A DNA stretch of 57,525 bases, taken from the NCBI GenBank assembly GCA_016786885.1, contig JAEUVO010000066.1, forward strand, positions 1-57,525, written 5' to 3'. The stretch is from Chitinophagaceae bacterium (GTDB lineage Bacteria > Bacteroidota > Bacteroidia > Chitinophagales > Chitinophagaceae). Under the pieces are notes generated by a model. It was not told where the DNA came from and searched no databases. It saw only the letters and a program-made list of their open reading frames with translations. Made by a program: the position numbers and the translations under genes. This document shows positions 17,983-26,267 of this stretch, piece by piece. The first letter of the stretch is position 1. The number at the start of each line of letters is the position of its first letter.

Positions 17983-19317
17983 TTATTTATAATAACTCAG
18001 TGTTAATTCTGAACGACGGTTTTGCTGACGCCCTGCTGCTGTTTTATTATCAGCAATTGGTTTGGTTTCACCATAACCAGTTGCAGAAATGCGACTTTCT
18101 TCTACGCCTTTACTTACAAGGTATGCTTTAACAGCATTTGCACGGTTATCACTTAATACCTGATTTTTTTCATCTGAACCAACATTATCAGTATGCCCAT
18201 CAATATTCAGGCTCATGCCGGGATTATCTTTCATTATCTGCGCTACTTCATTCAATCCTTTGAAAGACTTGCTTTGCAGTTTGGCGCTACCTGTAACAAA
18301 GAGTATATTTTTGGCAGCCATGTTAACTTTCTGTTTTACTTCTTCAGAAATAACAGGGCAACCAAAGTTTTCTTTTGGACCAGGAATCGTAACACATTTA
18401 TCTTCTTCATCGTTCACACCATCTCCATCTGTATCAGGCACAGGACAACCCTGGTAACGGGCCACTCCCCAAACAGTAGGGCATTTGTCTTCCTCATCAT
18501 TTATACCATCCTTATCGGTATCCGGAATTGGACATCCCTGGTAACGGGCAAGACCCGGAACAGTCGGACACTTATCTTCTTCATCATTGATACCATCTTT
18601 ATCAGTATCAGGAATCGGACATCCTTCATATTTAGCTAATCCGGGAACAGTAGGGCATTTATCTAAACTATCAATAATACCATCCCCATCAGTATCTGGC
18701 GGTGGTTTTGGAGGCTCAACTTGTTTTACCTCTTTTTTCTTACCTAACCTTCCGGCTATACCAATACTATGCTGAAGATGATAGTTGGCTGTTTCATTTG
18801 TGATCGGTACTCTGTAAGTAGATGTTACAAAAAGATGTGCTTCGTCAAGGAAATTAACTTTAAGGCCAAGACCTACAGGCAAAAAAGCTCCATAGTAAGA
18901 ACGATACTTATGTGCACCAACTCCCGCTATGATATAAGGTTGTACCCAATATTTTTCAGTAGTCATTTTAAGATTTATGGTGGCATTACCTTCAAGGAGC
19001 AAATTGTTATCAGCAAATGACTTATTCGGCATCGGGTATCGCATAAAAGTGGCTCCTAAAGAAGCAGCGATATCGATATGTTTTCTGATACCCTTGAAAT
19101 AGGTAACCGCAAGCCCGGGAGACATCTCTTTAATTTTTGCCATTTTCTTATCGCTCAGAACCTGGCTTAATGAAGTAGTACGTATCCTTTCTGGTGAAAT
19201 AAAATCATTTAGGAAAAAACTGACACCCAAAGCCTTAGGTCTGATTTCATCATCCTGGGCGTTGGCGGCAGGTACGAGCAGGTACAGCGCAATCAAAGCT
19301 GATAATATCTTCTTCAT
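17983..19317 (-). CDS. OmpA-family outer-membrane protein with thrombospondin type 3 repeats
   Basis: Outer-membrane protein tying the outer membrane to peptidoglycan. The start at 19317 (MKKILSALIALYLLVPAANA) gives 444 residues and a clear signal peptide; the frame extends upstream to 19347 without reason to use it. Residues 22-200 resemble an OmpA-type beta barrel. Residues about 206-312 hold four acidic repeats of about 28 residues with DTDKDGINDEEDKCP cores that bind calcium. The C-terminal OmpA domain has the peptidoglycan-binding signature NIDGHTDNVGSDEKNQVLSD near residue 385 and RRSELTLSY at the end. A -7 box lies at 19345. Confidence 0.92.
   Translation of the reverse strand: MKKILSALIALYLLVPAANAQDDEIRPKALGVSFFLNDFISPERIRTTSLSQVLSDKKMAKIKEMSPGLAVTYFKGIRKHIDIAASLGATFMRYPMPNKSFADNNLLLEGNATINLKMTTEKYWVQPYIIAGVGAHKYRSYYGAFLPVGLGLKVNFLDEAHLFVTSTYRVPITNETANYHLQHSIGIAGRLGKKKEVKQVEPPKPPPDTDGDGIIDSLDKCPTVPGLAKYEGCPIPDTDKDGINDEEDKCPTVPGLARYQGCPIPDTDKDGINDEEDKCPTVWGVARYQGCPVPDTDGDGVNDEEDKCVTIPGPKENFGCPVISEEVKQKVNMAAKNILFVTGSAKLQSKSFKGLNEVAQIMKDNPGMSLNIDGHTDNVGSDEKNQVLSDNRANAVKAYLVSKGVEESRISATGYGETKPIADNKTAAGRQQNRRSELTLSYYK
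18380..18702 (-). repeat. Tandem type 3 repeats inside the OmpA-like gene
   Basis: Four units of about 84 bases encode DTDxDGxxDxxDKCPTVPG, then A(K/R)Y(E/Q)GCP. The middle two units are almost identical in protein sequence (ARYQGCPIPDTDKDGINDEE), which suggests recent duplication or gene conversion. The length could vary between strains. Confidence 0.75.
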
Positions 19318-19344
19318 AAAGAGATAGTTTGGTTTTAATCTGAG

Positions 19345-19352
19345 CAAAAATA
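19345..19352 (-). promoter_or_regulatory. -7 box for the OmpA-like gene
   Basis: TATTTTTG on the minus strand, 27 bases before the ATG at 19317. It matches TAnnTTTG. No convincing -33 element is seen. It also supports starting the protein at MKKIL. Confidence 0.5.
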
Positions 19353-19471
19353 ACAGGTAAGTTCAATATCCTAAAATAAATTATTTACTTAATATTCACG
19401 GCTTTGGAAGGCTTTTTTTTCAAAAAAACTAATTTCATTTCAAGTTATCTCTGTTGATAGGCCCTTTTGTA

Positions 19472-21157
19472 TCATTTATCAGCAAAAAACTTCTCTCTGA
19501 GCATTTTATCTTCTCCATAAACATCATCATGAAATACGATTTTACCATCATGACCCTCGCAGGTAATGTAACGGATGAATACCGTCACTTTATTCCTTAT
19601 CGGAATAGATCTTTTTTGTTTGTTTTTTAGCCATGTTTTTACCGAGTCAATTTTAGTATAGCCCGCATTTGCATTGAGGCTGTCATTTCCCAGAATATAA
19701 AAAGCCAGTTTTTCCCATTCCTGCACCCGCACACAACCATGACTCAAAGAACGCATAGCATTGGCAAACAGGTATCGCTGATTAGTATCATGCAGATAAA
19801 CAGAATATTTATTGTCGAAAACGAATTTCATAATACCCAATGCGTTAGCATCACCGCTTCCCTGAACTACCCTGTATGGAATGCCTTTAGTATACTTTGA
19901 CCAATCCACTGAATACGGATCCACTTCATTCCCATCCTTATCAACCAGGCTAAATCCTTTGCGGGCCAGATAGCCTGGATTTTTCTTAACCGCAGGCAAA
20001 ATTTCCTTTGATACAATGCTGGGCGGAGGTACCCACTGAGGATAGGTGATCAATGATGAAATAAGACTTGTAAGTACAGGAGTTCTGGTTTTGGGTTTGC
20101 CACATATCACTTTCGACAACAACTTAACTTCATCATTATCCACCACTTCAAGATAATTTGCTGAAGCATTTACCCATATATATCTTGAAGGCATTTTCTC
20201 AGGAAGCTTTTTATACTTATCCATACTGATCGCAATACGAATAAATTTTTCTCTATCACTTGTATTTAGCATTCTGACTGTTCCCTCTCCTGCTCTTCCG
20301 TCCACAGTTATTCCTTTTTTCTGTTGAAACAACTTAACCGCACCTGCCAGCTGAGCAGAATCTGCATTAACGCTGTCGAACGAAATAAAACCTCCTTCAT
20401 ATAATCTTTTTTGCAAGAGTCTGTTGAATTTTTGCTGATCTTTCTCAGGATATGGCACCCTGGTAAATTCCCTGTAATCAGCACTGGCAAGAAAAGATCT
20501 GATACCTGCTTTTATTGAATGATAACCCCTTTGTGACGGCTCAAGCGTTTGTATCAACTTTGTCAATCCTGATTGCAACAATAAATCATATTGTTTCAGA
20601 TAATACTCATCCGTTATCAATGTATCTTTCCTTAAGGTGATACTGTCGTTTGGAATTCGTCCCAGCTTGACATCCTTCACAATTTGTACAAAAGCATCCG
20701 TAAGCATAATATCTGCATTTGCCCACAACGCAGCATCTTTTCTGTCATTCCTTGCAAGACTGTCTGTTTCAAACTTCTCTCTTATTTTTTTAATTGACAA
20801 ATGATGATAGTCATTGGGGAATAAACCAAATAATTGTGACTCCTCGATAAACTTAAATAATGAATCACCTTCCGGCAGCCATTCTTCTTTGCTGCACCAG
20901 ATAGGAGCAAAAGCTTTTTTCTCATAGAGTAGTTTTGCAAGTTTCGCCTGCTCTATTATTACCAACGAATCCTCCGTTTTACCATCTGCATTCAATACTG
21001 CCGTCAACTTACTTCTGATAAGTTCCGTAGCTTTTTGCTGCATCTCCAAAGGTGAATCGGCAATAGTATCTTTATTAGCCTTGTTATCATTACAGGATAA
21101 AAAGGCTAAGCAGAAATAGAGAAAAGTAATAAATGGGTACAAAGGTCTTGTGGTCAT
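19472..21157 (-). CDS. Lipoprotein L,D-transpeptidase (YkuD, LdtD/YcbB-like)
   Basis: Peptidoglycan cross-linking enzyme forming 3-3 bridges between stem peptides, or attaching proteins to them, in the periplasm. The 561 residues begin with a signal peptide and lipobox (AFLSC, Cys22), so it should be lipid-anchored. Then come a large N-terminal scaffold region, a peptidoglycan-binding domain (about 260-305, FQQKKGITVDGRAGEGTVRM), and the YkuD catalytic domain (about 325-510) with the nucleophile in SHGCVRV near residue 475 and the upstream histidine in VYLHDT. The domain order matches LdtD. It is downstream of DUF952 and upstream of the OmpA-like gene, both envelope-neutral to envelope-related. 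Confidence 0.9.
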   Translation of the reverse strand: MTTRPLYPFITFLYFCLAFLSCNDNKANKDTIADSPLEMQQKATELIRSKLTAVLNADGKTEDSLVIIEQAKLAKLLYEKKAFAPIWCSKEEWLPEGDSLFKFIEESQLFGLFPNDYHHLSIKKIREKFETDSLARNDRKDAALWANADIMLTDAFVQIVKDVKLGRIPNDSITLRKDTLITDEYYLKQYDLLLQSGLTKLIQTLEPSQRGYHSIKAGIRSFLASADYREFTRVPYPEKDQQKFNRLLQKRLYEGGFISFDSVNADSAQLAGAVKLFQQKKGITVDGRAGEGTVRMLNTSDREKFIRIAISMDKYKKLPEKMPSRYIWVNASANYLEVVDNDEVKLLSKVICGKPKTRTPVLTSLISSLITYPQWVPPPSIVSKEILPAVKKNPGYLARKGFSLVDKDGNEVDPYSVDWSKYTKGIPYRVVQGSGDANALGIMKFVFDNKYSVYLHDTNQRYLFANAMRSLSHGCVRVQEWEKLAFYILGNDSLNANAGYTKIDSVKTWLKNKQKRSIPIRNKVTVFIRYITCEGHDGKIVFHDDVYGEDKMLREKFFADK

Positions 21158-21386
21158 AAATGGTGGTTACTGGCAGAATTTATTGGCTTAGTACTAATTT
21201 ACCAGCACAGAACGATCGGCATGCACTACAAAATAAGAAATCGTTTCAACATTATAGGTACTGATGGTTGTTTTTTTTCATATCCCGGCAGAAAACAGAA
21301 CCTGGTTGAAAAACTAATCAAGCTAACAAATTAGGAAAAATACGAAGCGACACAATCCTTAATTGATTTACTAACGACAGGAAAGA
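21158..21386. other. Intergenic region before the L,D-transpeptidase
   Basis: 229 bases on the 5' side of the transpeptidase. It should contain that gene's promoter, but I see no clear TAnnTTTG box. No small gene, terminator or notable repeat is visible. Confidence 0.35.
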
Positions 21387-21686
21387 TCAGAGAGTTGAAA
21401 CATCAATTACTGCACCAGTATTTATTGGCCCATACACATGGGGGAAAGTATCCTGTGTGGATGGCGACCAGTCAAAAACATATTTGCTGGTAAGCTTATC
21501 GGTATCAATCACCAGTTTCACCAGATCAGTTTTCCCGGCGAAATATCTCTCAAGTACGCCGGCTACCTGCTGCTCTTGTGAGCAATGTATAAAACCTTCC
21601 GCCTTTAATGATGGATGCTCATAATATCCGCGGTGTTTGGCTGCATTCCATTCACCTGCTGTGGTAACATGATAGATAATTGGCAT
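21387..21686 (-). CDS. DUF952 family protein
   Basis: A 99-residue protein of the DUF952 family, of unknown function, with an ADP-ribosyltransferase-like fold by family knowledge. Visible features are the start MPIIYHVTTAGEWNAAK, the block AEGFIHCSQEQQVAGVLERY with the conserved F-I-H-C/S motif, and FPHVYGPINTGAVIDV at the end. It follows aroC by 21 bases on the same strand, so it is probably the last gene of the aromatic operon, though nothing links it to that pathway by sequence. Confidence 0.85.
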   Translation of the reverse strand: MPIIYHVTTAGEWNAAKHRGYYEHPSLKAEGFIHCSQEQQVAGVLERYFAGKTDLVKLVIDTDKLTSKYVFDWSPSTQDTFPHVYGPINTGAVIDVSTL

Positions 21687-21707
21687 AATCGTTTGTATAG
21701 TTTCAGG

Positions 21708-22703
21708 TTAAAGTATAACCCTCTTAATATGTTGTTCCAATAAAAGAAAATCTGCAATTACAATCGCCGTCACTGCTTCCACTATCACAGGCGCCCTTAA
21801 TGCAACACATAAATCATGGCGGCCTTTAATGGAAAAGTCTTCTGTTTTACCAGTTTCCCAGTTCAAACTGTTTTGCTCTTTTGGAGTAGACGAGGTAGGT
21901 TTAACAGCTAACCGAAAAACCAGTTCATTACCATTACTAATACCTCCTACAATACCTCCTGCATGATTGGTCCTTGTCTTACCACCAGTATTTTCAATGG
22001 CATCATTATGTTCGCTGCCAAACATTTTTGCTGCAGCAAAGCCGGTTCCAAATTCAATACCTCTCACAGCAGGAATTGCAAATACCATATGAGCCAGGGA
22101 TGATTCAAGCGAATCAAAATAAGGTTCACCCAAACCCACCGGCAAACCATTGACCCTGCATTCAACTATACCACCAACACTGTCTTTAGCATCAACCGCT
22201 TTTTGTAATCCTTTTTCTAAATCATTTTCGCCGGCAATTTCTGTTACCCCGGCATGAACGCTAATCCCCGTCATTAACTTTTTGGCAATAGCACCTGCTG
22301 CAACCAAGCCTGTTGTTAATCTTGCACTGAAATGCCCGCCGCCCCGATAATCTTCATTGCCTCCAAACTTCTGGTGTGCTACCCAGTCTGCATGACCGGG
22401 GCGAGGAATGCTTCTTTGCTTTGCGTAATCATCACTGCGGGTATTCTTATTCTCGAAAAGTATAGTGATAGGGAAACCAGTTGTTTTCCCATTAAAGACT
22501 CCACTTTTAAAAATGGGATAATCTTCCTCCTGCCTAGGAGTAGTTCCTTTTTGTTTGCCTCCTTTCCTTCTTTCAAGATCGGATAACAAATCTTCCGCCG
22601 ATAAAACCAATCCTGCCGGACATCCATCAATAGTTATCCCGACACATTCACCATGTGATTCGCCAAAAATAGAAATGCGGAATATGCGGCCAAATGAATT
22701 CAA
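21708..22703 (-). CDS. aroC: Chorismate synthase
   Basis: Converts 5-enolpyruvylshikimate 3-phosphate to chorismate with reduced FMN, the last common step of aromatic biosynthesis. Signatures: FGESHGECVGITIDGCPAG (13-31), RPGHADWVAHQKFGG, and YRGGGHFSARLTTGLVAAGA. The 331 residues are somewhat shorter than the common 350-370. The start is a TTG (MNSFGRIFRISIFGESHG); no in-frame ATG is available upstream and the family N-terminus fits. It starts two bases after the aroA stop, so the two are translationally linked. Confidence 0.95.
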   Translation of the reverse strand: MNSFGRIFRISIFGESHGECVGITIDGCPAGLVLSAEDLLSDLERRKGGKQKGTTPRQEEDYPIFKSGVFNGKTTGFPITILFENKNTRSDDYAKQRSIPRPGHADWVAHQKFGGNEDYRGGGHFSARLTTGLVAAGAIAKKLMTGISVHAGVTEIAGENDLEKGLQKAVDAKDSVGGIVECRVNGLPVGLGEPYFDSLESSLAHMVFAIPAVRGIEFGTGFAAAKMFGSEHNDAIENTGGKTRTNHAGGIVGGISNGNELVFRLAVKPTSSTPKEQNSLNWETGKTEDFSIKGRHDLCVALRAPVIVEAVTAIVIADFLLLEQHIKRVIL

Positions 22704-22705
22704 TA

Positions 22706-24037
22706 TTATAAGTTGAAGTGTTGAAAAGGTAAAGATACATCAGCACCAAGCTTTTTCAAATCATTATAAAAATCAGGGTACGACTTCTTGACTGCCAGCG
22801 CCTCTTCAATAATCATTTCACTATCTGCTTTTAGTCCGGCTACGACACAGGCCATGGCAATACGATGATCATGATGTGAATGAACATCAGCTCCTTTTAC
22901 AATTCCTCCGCCATGTATAACCATATTGTCATCCTGCAAATCTATTGTCACTCCCATTTTGTCAAACTCGTCCTGCAAAGTCAATGCCCTGTTACTCTCT
23001 TTATGTGTTAGCCGGCTAACGCCTTTTATAGTTGTGTTTCCTTTACAATAAGCAGCCAGGGCAACCAACGGAGGAAACAGATCGGGGCAATCTGTAGCAT
23101 CAAAATAAAAACCATTCATTTCTGCCGGATGCAGTTGTATTCCCTTTGCATCCATTGCAATGCCGGCATTGGCGGCCATCAAAGCATCAACAATTGCCTT
23201 ATCAGCTTGTGTTGATGCTAAATCCAACCCTCTTACTGTAATCGGGCCAGCTATGGCACCAGCAACCAATAAGAATGCACCGCCGCTCCAGTCGCCTTCC
23301 ACTGTATAGTTAATTGGTTGATTAGTTGACTGGTTTATTGGGTACTCGTTATGGAAAATAAATTCTGCATAGTTTTTATTCTCTGGTACATTCAAGCCAA
23401 ACTTCTTCATTACATCCATGGTCAAACCTATGTAGGGTTTGCTTTTGAGGTTACGAACCTTTATTGTAACCGTTGAACTTTCAAGTTCTGAAGCCCCTCC
23501 TGCGGAGGGGTTTGGGGAGGCTCCATAAGCCATCAACAAGCCTGTAAGAAACTGTGAACTTAATGAACCATCCACTTCAATATTTACAGGAAGCAATGGT
23601 CCTTGCACCAGCATTGGCAATTTGCCATTGCTGCTTTTTATCTTAACTCCCAGTTTTGGCAATATTTCATCAAAGAAATCCATTGGCCTTGTTACCAGGC
23701 TTCCGGAACCGCTAATCGTAATTTCTTTATCGCTTAGTGCTACAAGCGGGGTAAACATTCTTATACTTAATCCTGACTCTCCACAATTAATTTCTTTCTC
23801 TACGGGATGAATCCCGTGGCTAGTCACTCTTAACGCTTCTTTCATGTGTTCAACTTCAGCGCCCAATGCTTTAATGATTCCAACTGCTGCTTTATCATCA
23901 TTGCTATGACCAGGATTATGAATGATCGTTTCTCCTTTTCTCAATAACGCTGCGGCGCAAGCCCTTTGCATAGAGCTTTTCGATGCCGGTGCCTGGATTA
24001 TTCCTGATAGTTTAGAGGGATGTATTGTTACTTTCAC
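22706..24037 (-). CDS. aroA: 3-phosphoshikimate 1-carboxyvinyltransferase (EPSP synthase) with two in-frame repeat insertions
   Basis: Adds enolpyruvate from PEP to shikimate 3-phosphate; the target of glyphosate. The 443 residues have the N-terminal PASKSSMQRACAAALLRKGE, the NCGESGLSIRMFTPLVAL block, DCPDLFPPLVALAAY and HDHRIAMACVVAGL near the C-terminus. Two stretches are foreign to the family: residues about 172-182 (GASPNPSAGGASE), encoded by a GC-rich palindromic repeat, and about 232-242 (INQSTNQPIN), encoded by a tandem micro-repeat. Both keep the frame and lie in loops between conserved blocks, so the enzyme may be functional. The start is a GTG one base after the aroB stop. Confidence 0.94.
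   Translation of the reverse strand: MKVTIHPSKLSGIIQAPASKSSMQRACAAALLRKGETIIHNPGHSNDDKAAVGIIKALGAEVEHMKEALRVTSHGIHPVEKEINCGESGLSIRMFTPLVALSDKEITISGSGSLVTRPMDFFDEILPKLGVKIKSSNGKLPMLVQGPLLPVNIEVDGSLSSQFLTGLLMAYGASPNPSAGGASELESSTVTIKVRNLKSKPYIGLTMDVMKKFGLNVPENKNYAEFIFHNEYPINQSTNQPINYTVEGDWSGGAFLLVAGAIAGPITVRGLDLASTQADKAIVDALMAANAGIAMDAKGIQLHPAEMNGFYFDATDCPDLFPPLVALAAYCKGNTTIKGVSRLTHKESNRALTLQDEFDKMGVTIDLQDDNMVIHGGGIVKGADVHSHHDHRIAMACVVAGLKADSEMIIEEALAVKKSYPDFYNDLKKLGADVSLPFQHFNL
23310..23342. repeat. Tandem TTGATTAG-type micro-repeat inside aroA
   Basis: On the coding strand this reads as ATAAACCAGTCAACTAATCAACCAATT, about three degenerate units of AACCAATCA, encoding INQSTNQPIN. It lies between the conserved AroA blocks, near residue 237, and is in frame. 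Confidence 0.6.
23491..23524. repeat. GC-rich palindromic mini-repeat inside aroA
   Basis: AAGCCCCTCCTGCGGAGGGG, then TTTGGGGAGGCTCC. The first part is a CCCCTCC/GGAGGGG hairpin and the second a trailing GGGGAGGC. It aligns well with the reverse complement of 29152-29183 in pheA. It is much more GC-rich than its surroundings and encodes GASPNPSAGGASE in AroA. Confidence 0.75.
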
Positions 24038-24038
24038 T

Positions 24039-25058
24039 TTATAAATCTTGTATAATTCTTTCTAACTGTTTTAATGAAATACTTTTCACCACTCCTTTCC
24101 CAATCCTTTCCAGCAACACATAATTCATTTCTTTCCTTTCCCTTTTCTTATCCATCTTCAGCACATCAAATACTTTTTGTTTATCAAATGATGCATAAGT
24201 TGGTAAATTATATTTCTCCAGCACACTTACTACTCTTTCTGTTTGCTTAAACCCTGTCAGTTGCTCTGAAATATGACAGGCATAGGTCATACCGATAGAA
24301 ATAGCCTGCCCATGTAATAATTCATATTGTGTTTCCAGGGCATGACCAAGGGTGTGGCCAAAATTCAACAACCTCCTCTCTCCTTTTTCAAATTCATCTT
24401 TCTGCACAACCCTGATCTTAATACCTGCATTCCGTTGCACCAGTTCGCAAATTGATTTTTGTCTGCCCCGGTATGTCTTCAATGAATTCCTTTCCAGCTC
24501 TGCAAACATCGCCGCATCTTTTATACAGGCATGTTTGATGATCTCTGCAAAACCATTTTCCCATTCCTGCTGTGGCAGTGAATTCAGGAAAACCATATCA
24601 TGCAAAATGAAAGATGGCTGACGGATAATCCCTACCATATTTTTATACACTCCCACATCAATGCCATTCTTACCGCCGATTGAAGCATCAACCAGTCCAA
24701 GTACAGAAGTAGGAATAAAACCAAACCTTATCCCCCTAATATAAACAGAAGCAACATAACCAGTAATGTCGGTAATGACACCGCCGCCTATACCTACAAG
24801 TGTTGTTTTGCGGTCGGCCTCCATTTCAATCAATTTTTCAACCACTGCATCTACTGTAGCCTGCACTTTAAATTCTTCACCTGCTTTTAATATGATAGTG
24901 TTCCAGCCTTTGAATCGCTTTGAATGTGCTTCATAAACATTTTCGTCCGTGATCAGTATCGTTGCCCTGGAATCAGTTATCTTTTTTAAATGACTGATCC
25001 CATAAGCAAAAAAGAAATCAGTAGATGAACCGGAGAATTTGTAATTGATATGTTTCAT
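24039..25058 (-). CDS. aroB: 3-dehydroquinate synthase
   Basis: Cyclises DAHP to 3-dehydroquinate, using NAD and a divalent metal. The 339 residues have the nucleotide-binding segment GGGVITDITGYVASVYIRG (about 91-109) and the metal-binding regions GFAEIIKHACIKD and LNFGHTLGHALE. The N-terminal part is short but in family range. It is followed immediately by aroA and preceded by a 105-base spacer that contains a palindromic repeat. Start: ATG at 25058. Confidence 0.96.
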   Translation of the reverse strand: MKHINYKFSGSSTDFFFAYGISHLKKITDSRATILITDENVYEAHSKRFKGWNTIILKAGEEFKVQATVDAVVEKLIEMEADRKTTLVGIGGGVITDITGYVASVYIRGIRFGFIPTSVLGLVDASIGGKNGIDVGVYKNMVGIIRQPSFILHDMVFLNSLPQQEWENGFAEIIKHACIKDAAMFAELERNSLKTYRGRQKSICELVQRNAGIKIRVVQKDEFEKGERRLLNFGHTLGHALETQYELLHGQAISIGMTYACHISEQLTGFKQTERVVSVLEKYNLPTYASFDKQKVFDVLKMDKKRERKEMNYVLLERIGKGVVKSISLKQLERIIQDL

Positions 25059-25138
25059 TTTGTTTCTTCGGGATGCGACGCTGATGTTTCTCCTCAGCTA
25101 TTTTTACTATTCCATCAAACCGTGAACTCCTTAGACCT

Positions 25139-25166
25139 AAGTTCCCCTTCAGGAGACAGGGGTTCA
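25139..25166. repeat. Palindromic mini-repeat at the 3' end of the DAHP synthase gene
   Basis: AAGTTCCCCTTCAGGAGACA then GGGGTTC: a TCCCCT/AGGAGA hairpin and a CAGGGG tail. It touches the stop codon of the DAHP synthase gene (25164-25166) and aligns with 40948-40974. Intergenic otherwise. Confidence 0.65.
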
Positions 25167-26252
25167 ACTATCCAACACTTTTTTCTGATGATTGATACTC
25201 TCCATATGCACCGCATCCAAATATTTGGTGATAAACTCTTTACTTAATCCTATTTTGTCACCTTTAGCACTGGCTCTTTCAATGATCTCATTCCAGCGGC
25301 CTGTTTGCAAAATGGTAATATTATTATCCTTTTTATATTGTCCGATCTGTTCAGCTATCTTCATCCGTTGACCCAGTATCTGCATCAGTTCATCATCCAG
25401 GTGGTTTATTTTTTGGCGTAATGCTTCCAGTGCTGCATGATATTCTTCGGAGTTAACATCTTCTTTCCTCCATATGATATGGCTGAGCATTTCTGACAGA
25501 CGTTCAGGAGTGATTTGCTGTTTGGCATCACTCCACGCATTATCAGGGTCAATATGACTTTCAATCATCAGCCCGTCATAGTCAAGGTCGATTGCTTTTT
25601 GCATTACTTCCAGTAATATATCCCTGCGTCCGCAAATATGCGAAGGATCATTGATCAGCGGCATACCCGGATGTTTTAGTTTCATATCAATAGCAAGGTG
25701 CCACATGGGGGCATTACGATACTCGGAGTTTCCGTAAGAACTGAAACCACGATGAATCAACCCGATTTGTTTGATTCCGGCTCTTGCCACTCTCTCTACA
25801 GCACCACTCCACAATTCCAGGTCTGGATTGATCGGGTTCTTGATCATTACCGGAATGTCCACACCCCGTAGTGCATCGGCCACTTCCTGCACACTAAAAG
25901 GGTTCACAGTTGTTCTGGCACCAATCCACAATACATCCACATCAAATGTCAAAGCATCTTGTACCTGCTTGGCAGTTGCCACTTCCACTGTTGTAGGCAG
26001 GCCGGTTAACTTTTTTGCCTGTTGCAGCCAGGGCAAACCCTTCGCACCTACTCCTTCAAACATGCCCGGTTTGGTACGGGGTTTCCAAATGCCAGCCCGC
26101 AGCATATCCACTTTGCCTGTTGCAGCAAGACGTTGTGCTGTTGCCAATACCTGTTCTTCAGTTTCCGCACTGCATGGCCCGCTGATGATCAGCGGACGTT
26201 TATGCCATGCTGCCTGTACGGCTTCGTTTACTGCCTGTTCCGTTGTTTGCAT
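25164..26252 (-). CDS. Fused DAHP synthase and type II chorismate mutase
   Basis: Bifunctional enzyme: the first half condenses PEP and erythrose 4-phosphate to DAHP, the first step of the shikimate pathway, and the second half turns chorismate into prephenate. The 362 residues divide into a KDO8PS/DAHPS-type domain (1 to about 260) with ISGPCSAETEEQVLAT, LRAGIWKPRTKPGMFEGVG and NDPSHICGRRD, and an AroQ-type helical chorismate mutase (about 270-362) with LRQKINHLDDELMQILGQR. Such fusions are typical of Bacteroidota, and the mutase domain often gives prephenate feedback. A -7 box ends five bases before the ATG. Confidence 0.95.
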   Translation of the reverse strand: MQTTEQAVNEAVQAAWHKRPLIISGPCSAETEEQVLATAQRLAATGKVDMLRAGIWKPRTKPGMFEGVGAKGLPWLQQAKKLTGLPTTVEVATAKQVQDALTFDVDVLWIGARTTVNPFSVQEVADALRGVDIPVMIKNPINPDLELWSGAVERVARAGIKQIGLIHRGFSSYGNSEYRNAPMWHLAIDMKLKHPGMPLINDPSHICGRRDILLEVMQKAIDLDYDGLMIESHIDPDNAWSDAKQQITPERLSEMLSHIIWRKEDVNSEEYHAALEALRQKINHLDDELMQILGQRMKIAEQIGQYKKDNNITILQTGRWNEIIERASAKGDKIGLSKEFITKYLDAVHMESINHQKKVLDS

Positions 26253-26257
26253 TTGTA

Positions 26258-26265
26258 CAAATTTA
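26258..26265 (-). promoter_or_regulatory. -7 box ending 5 bases before the DAHP synthase start
   Basis: TAAATTTG on the minus strand, then five bases, then the ATG at 26252. If used, the transcript would start at or next to the start codon. It could supply an internal promoter of the aromatic operon, uncoupling the shikimate genes from the prephenate genes upstream. Confidence 0.45.
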
Positions 26266-26267
26266 AA

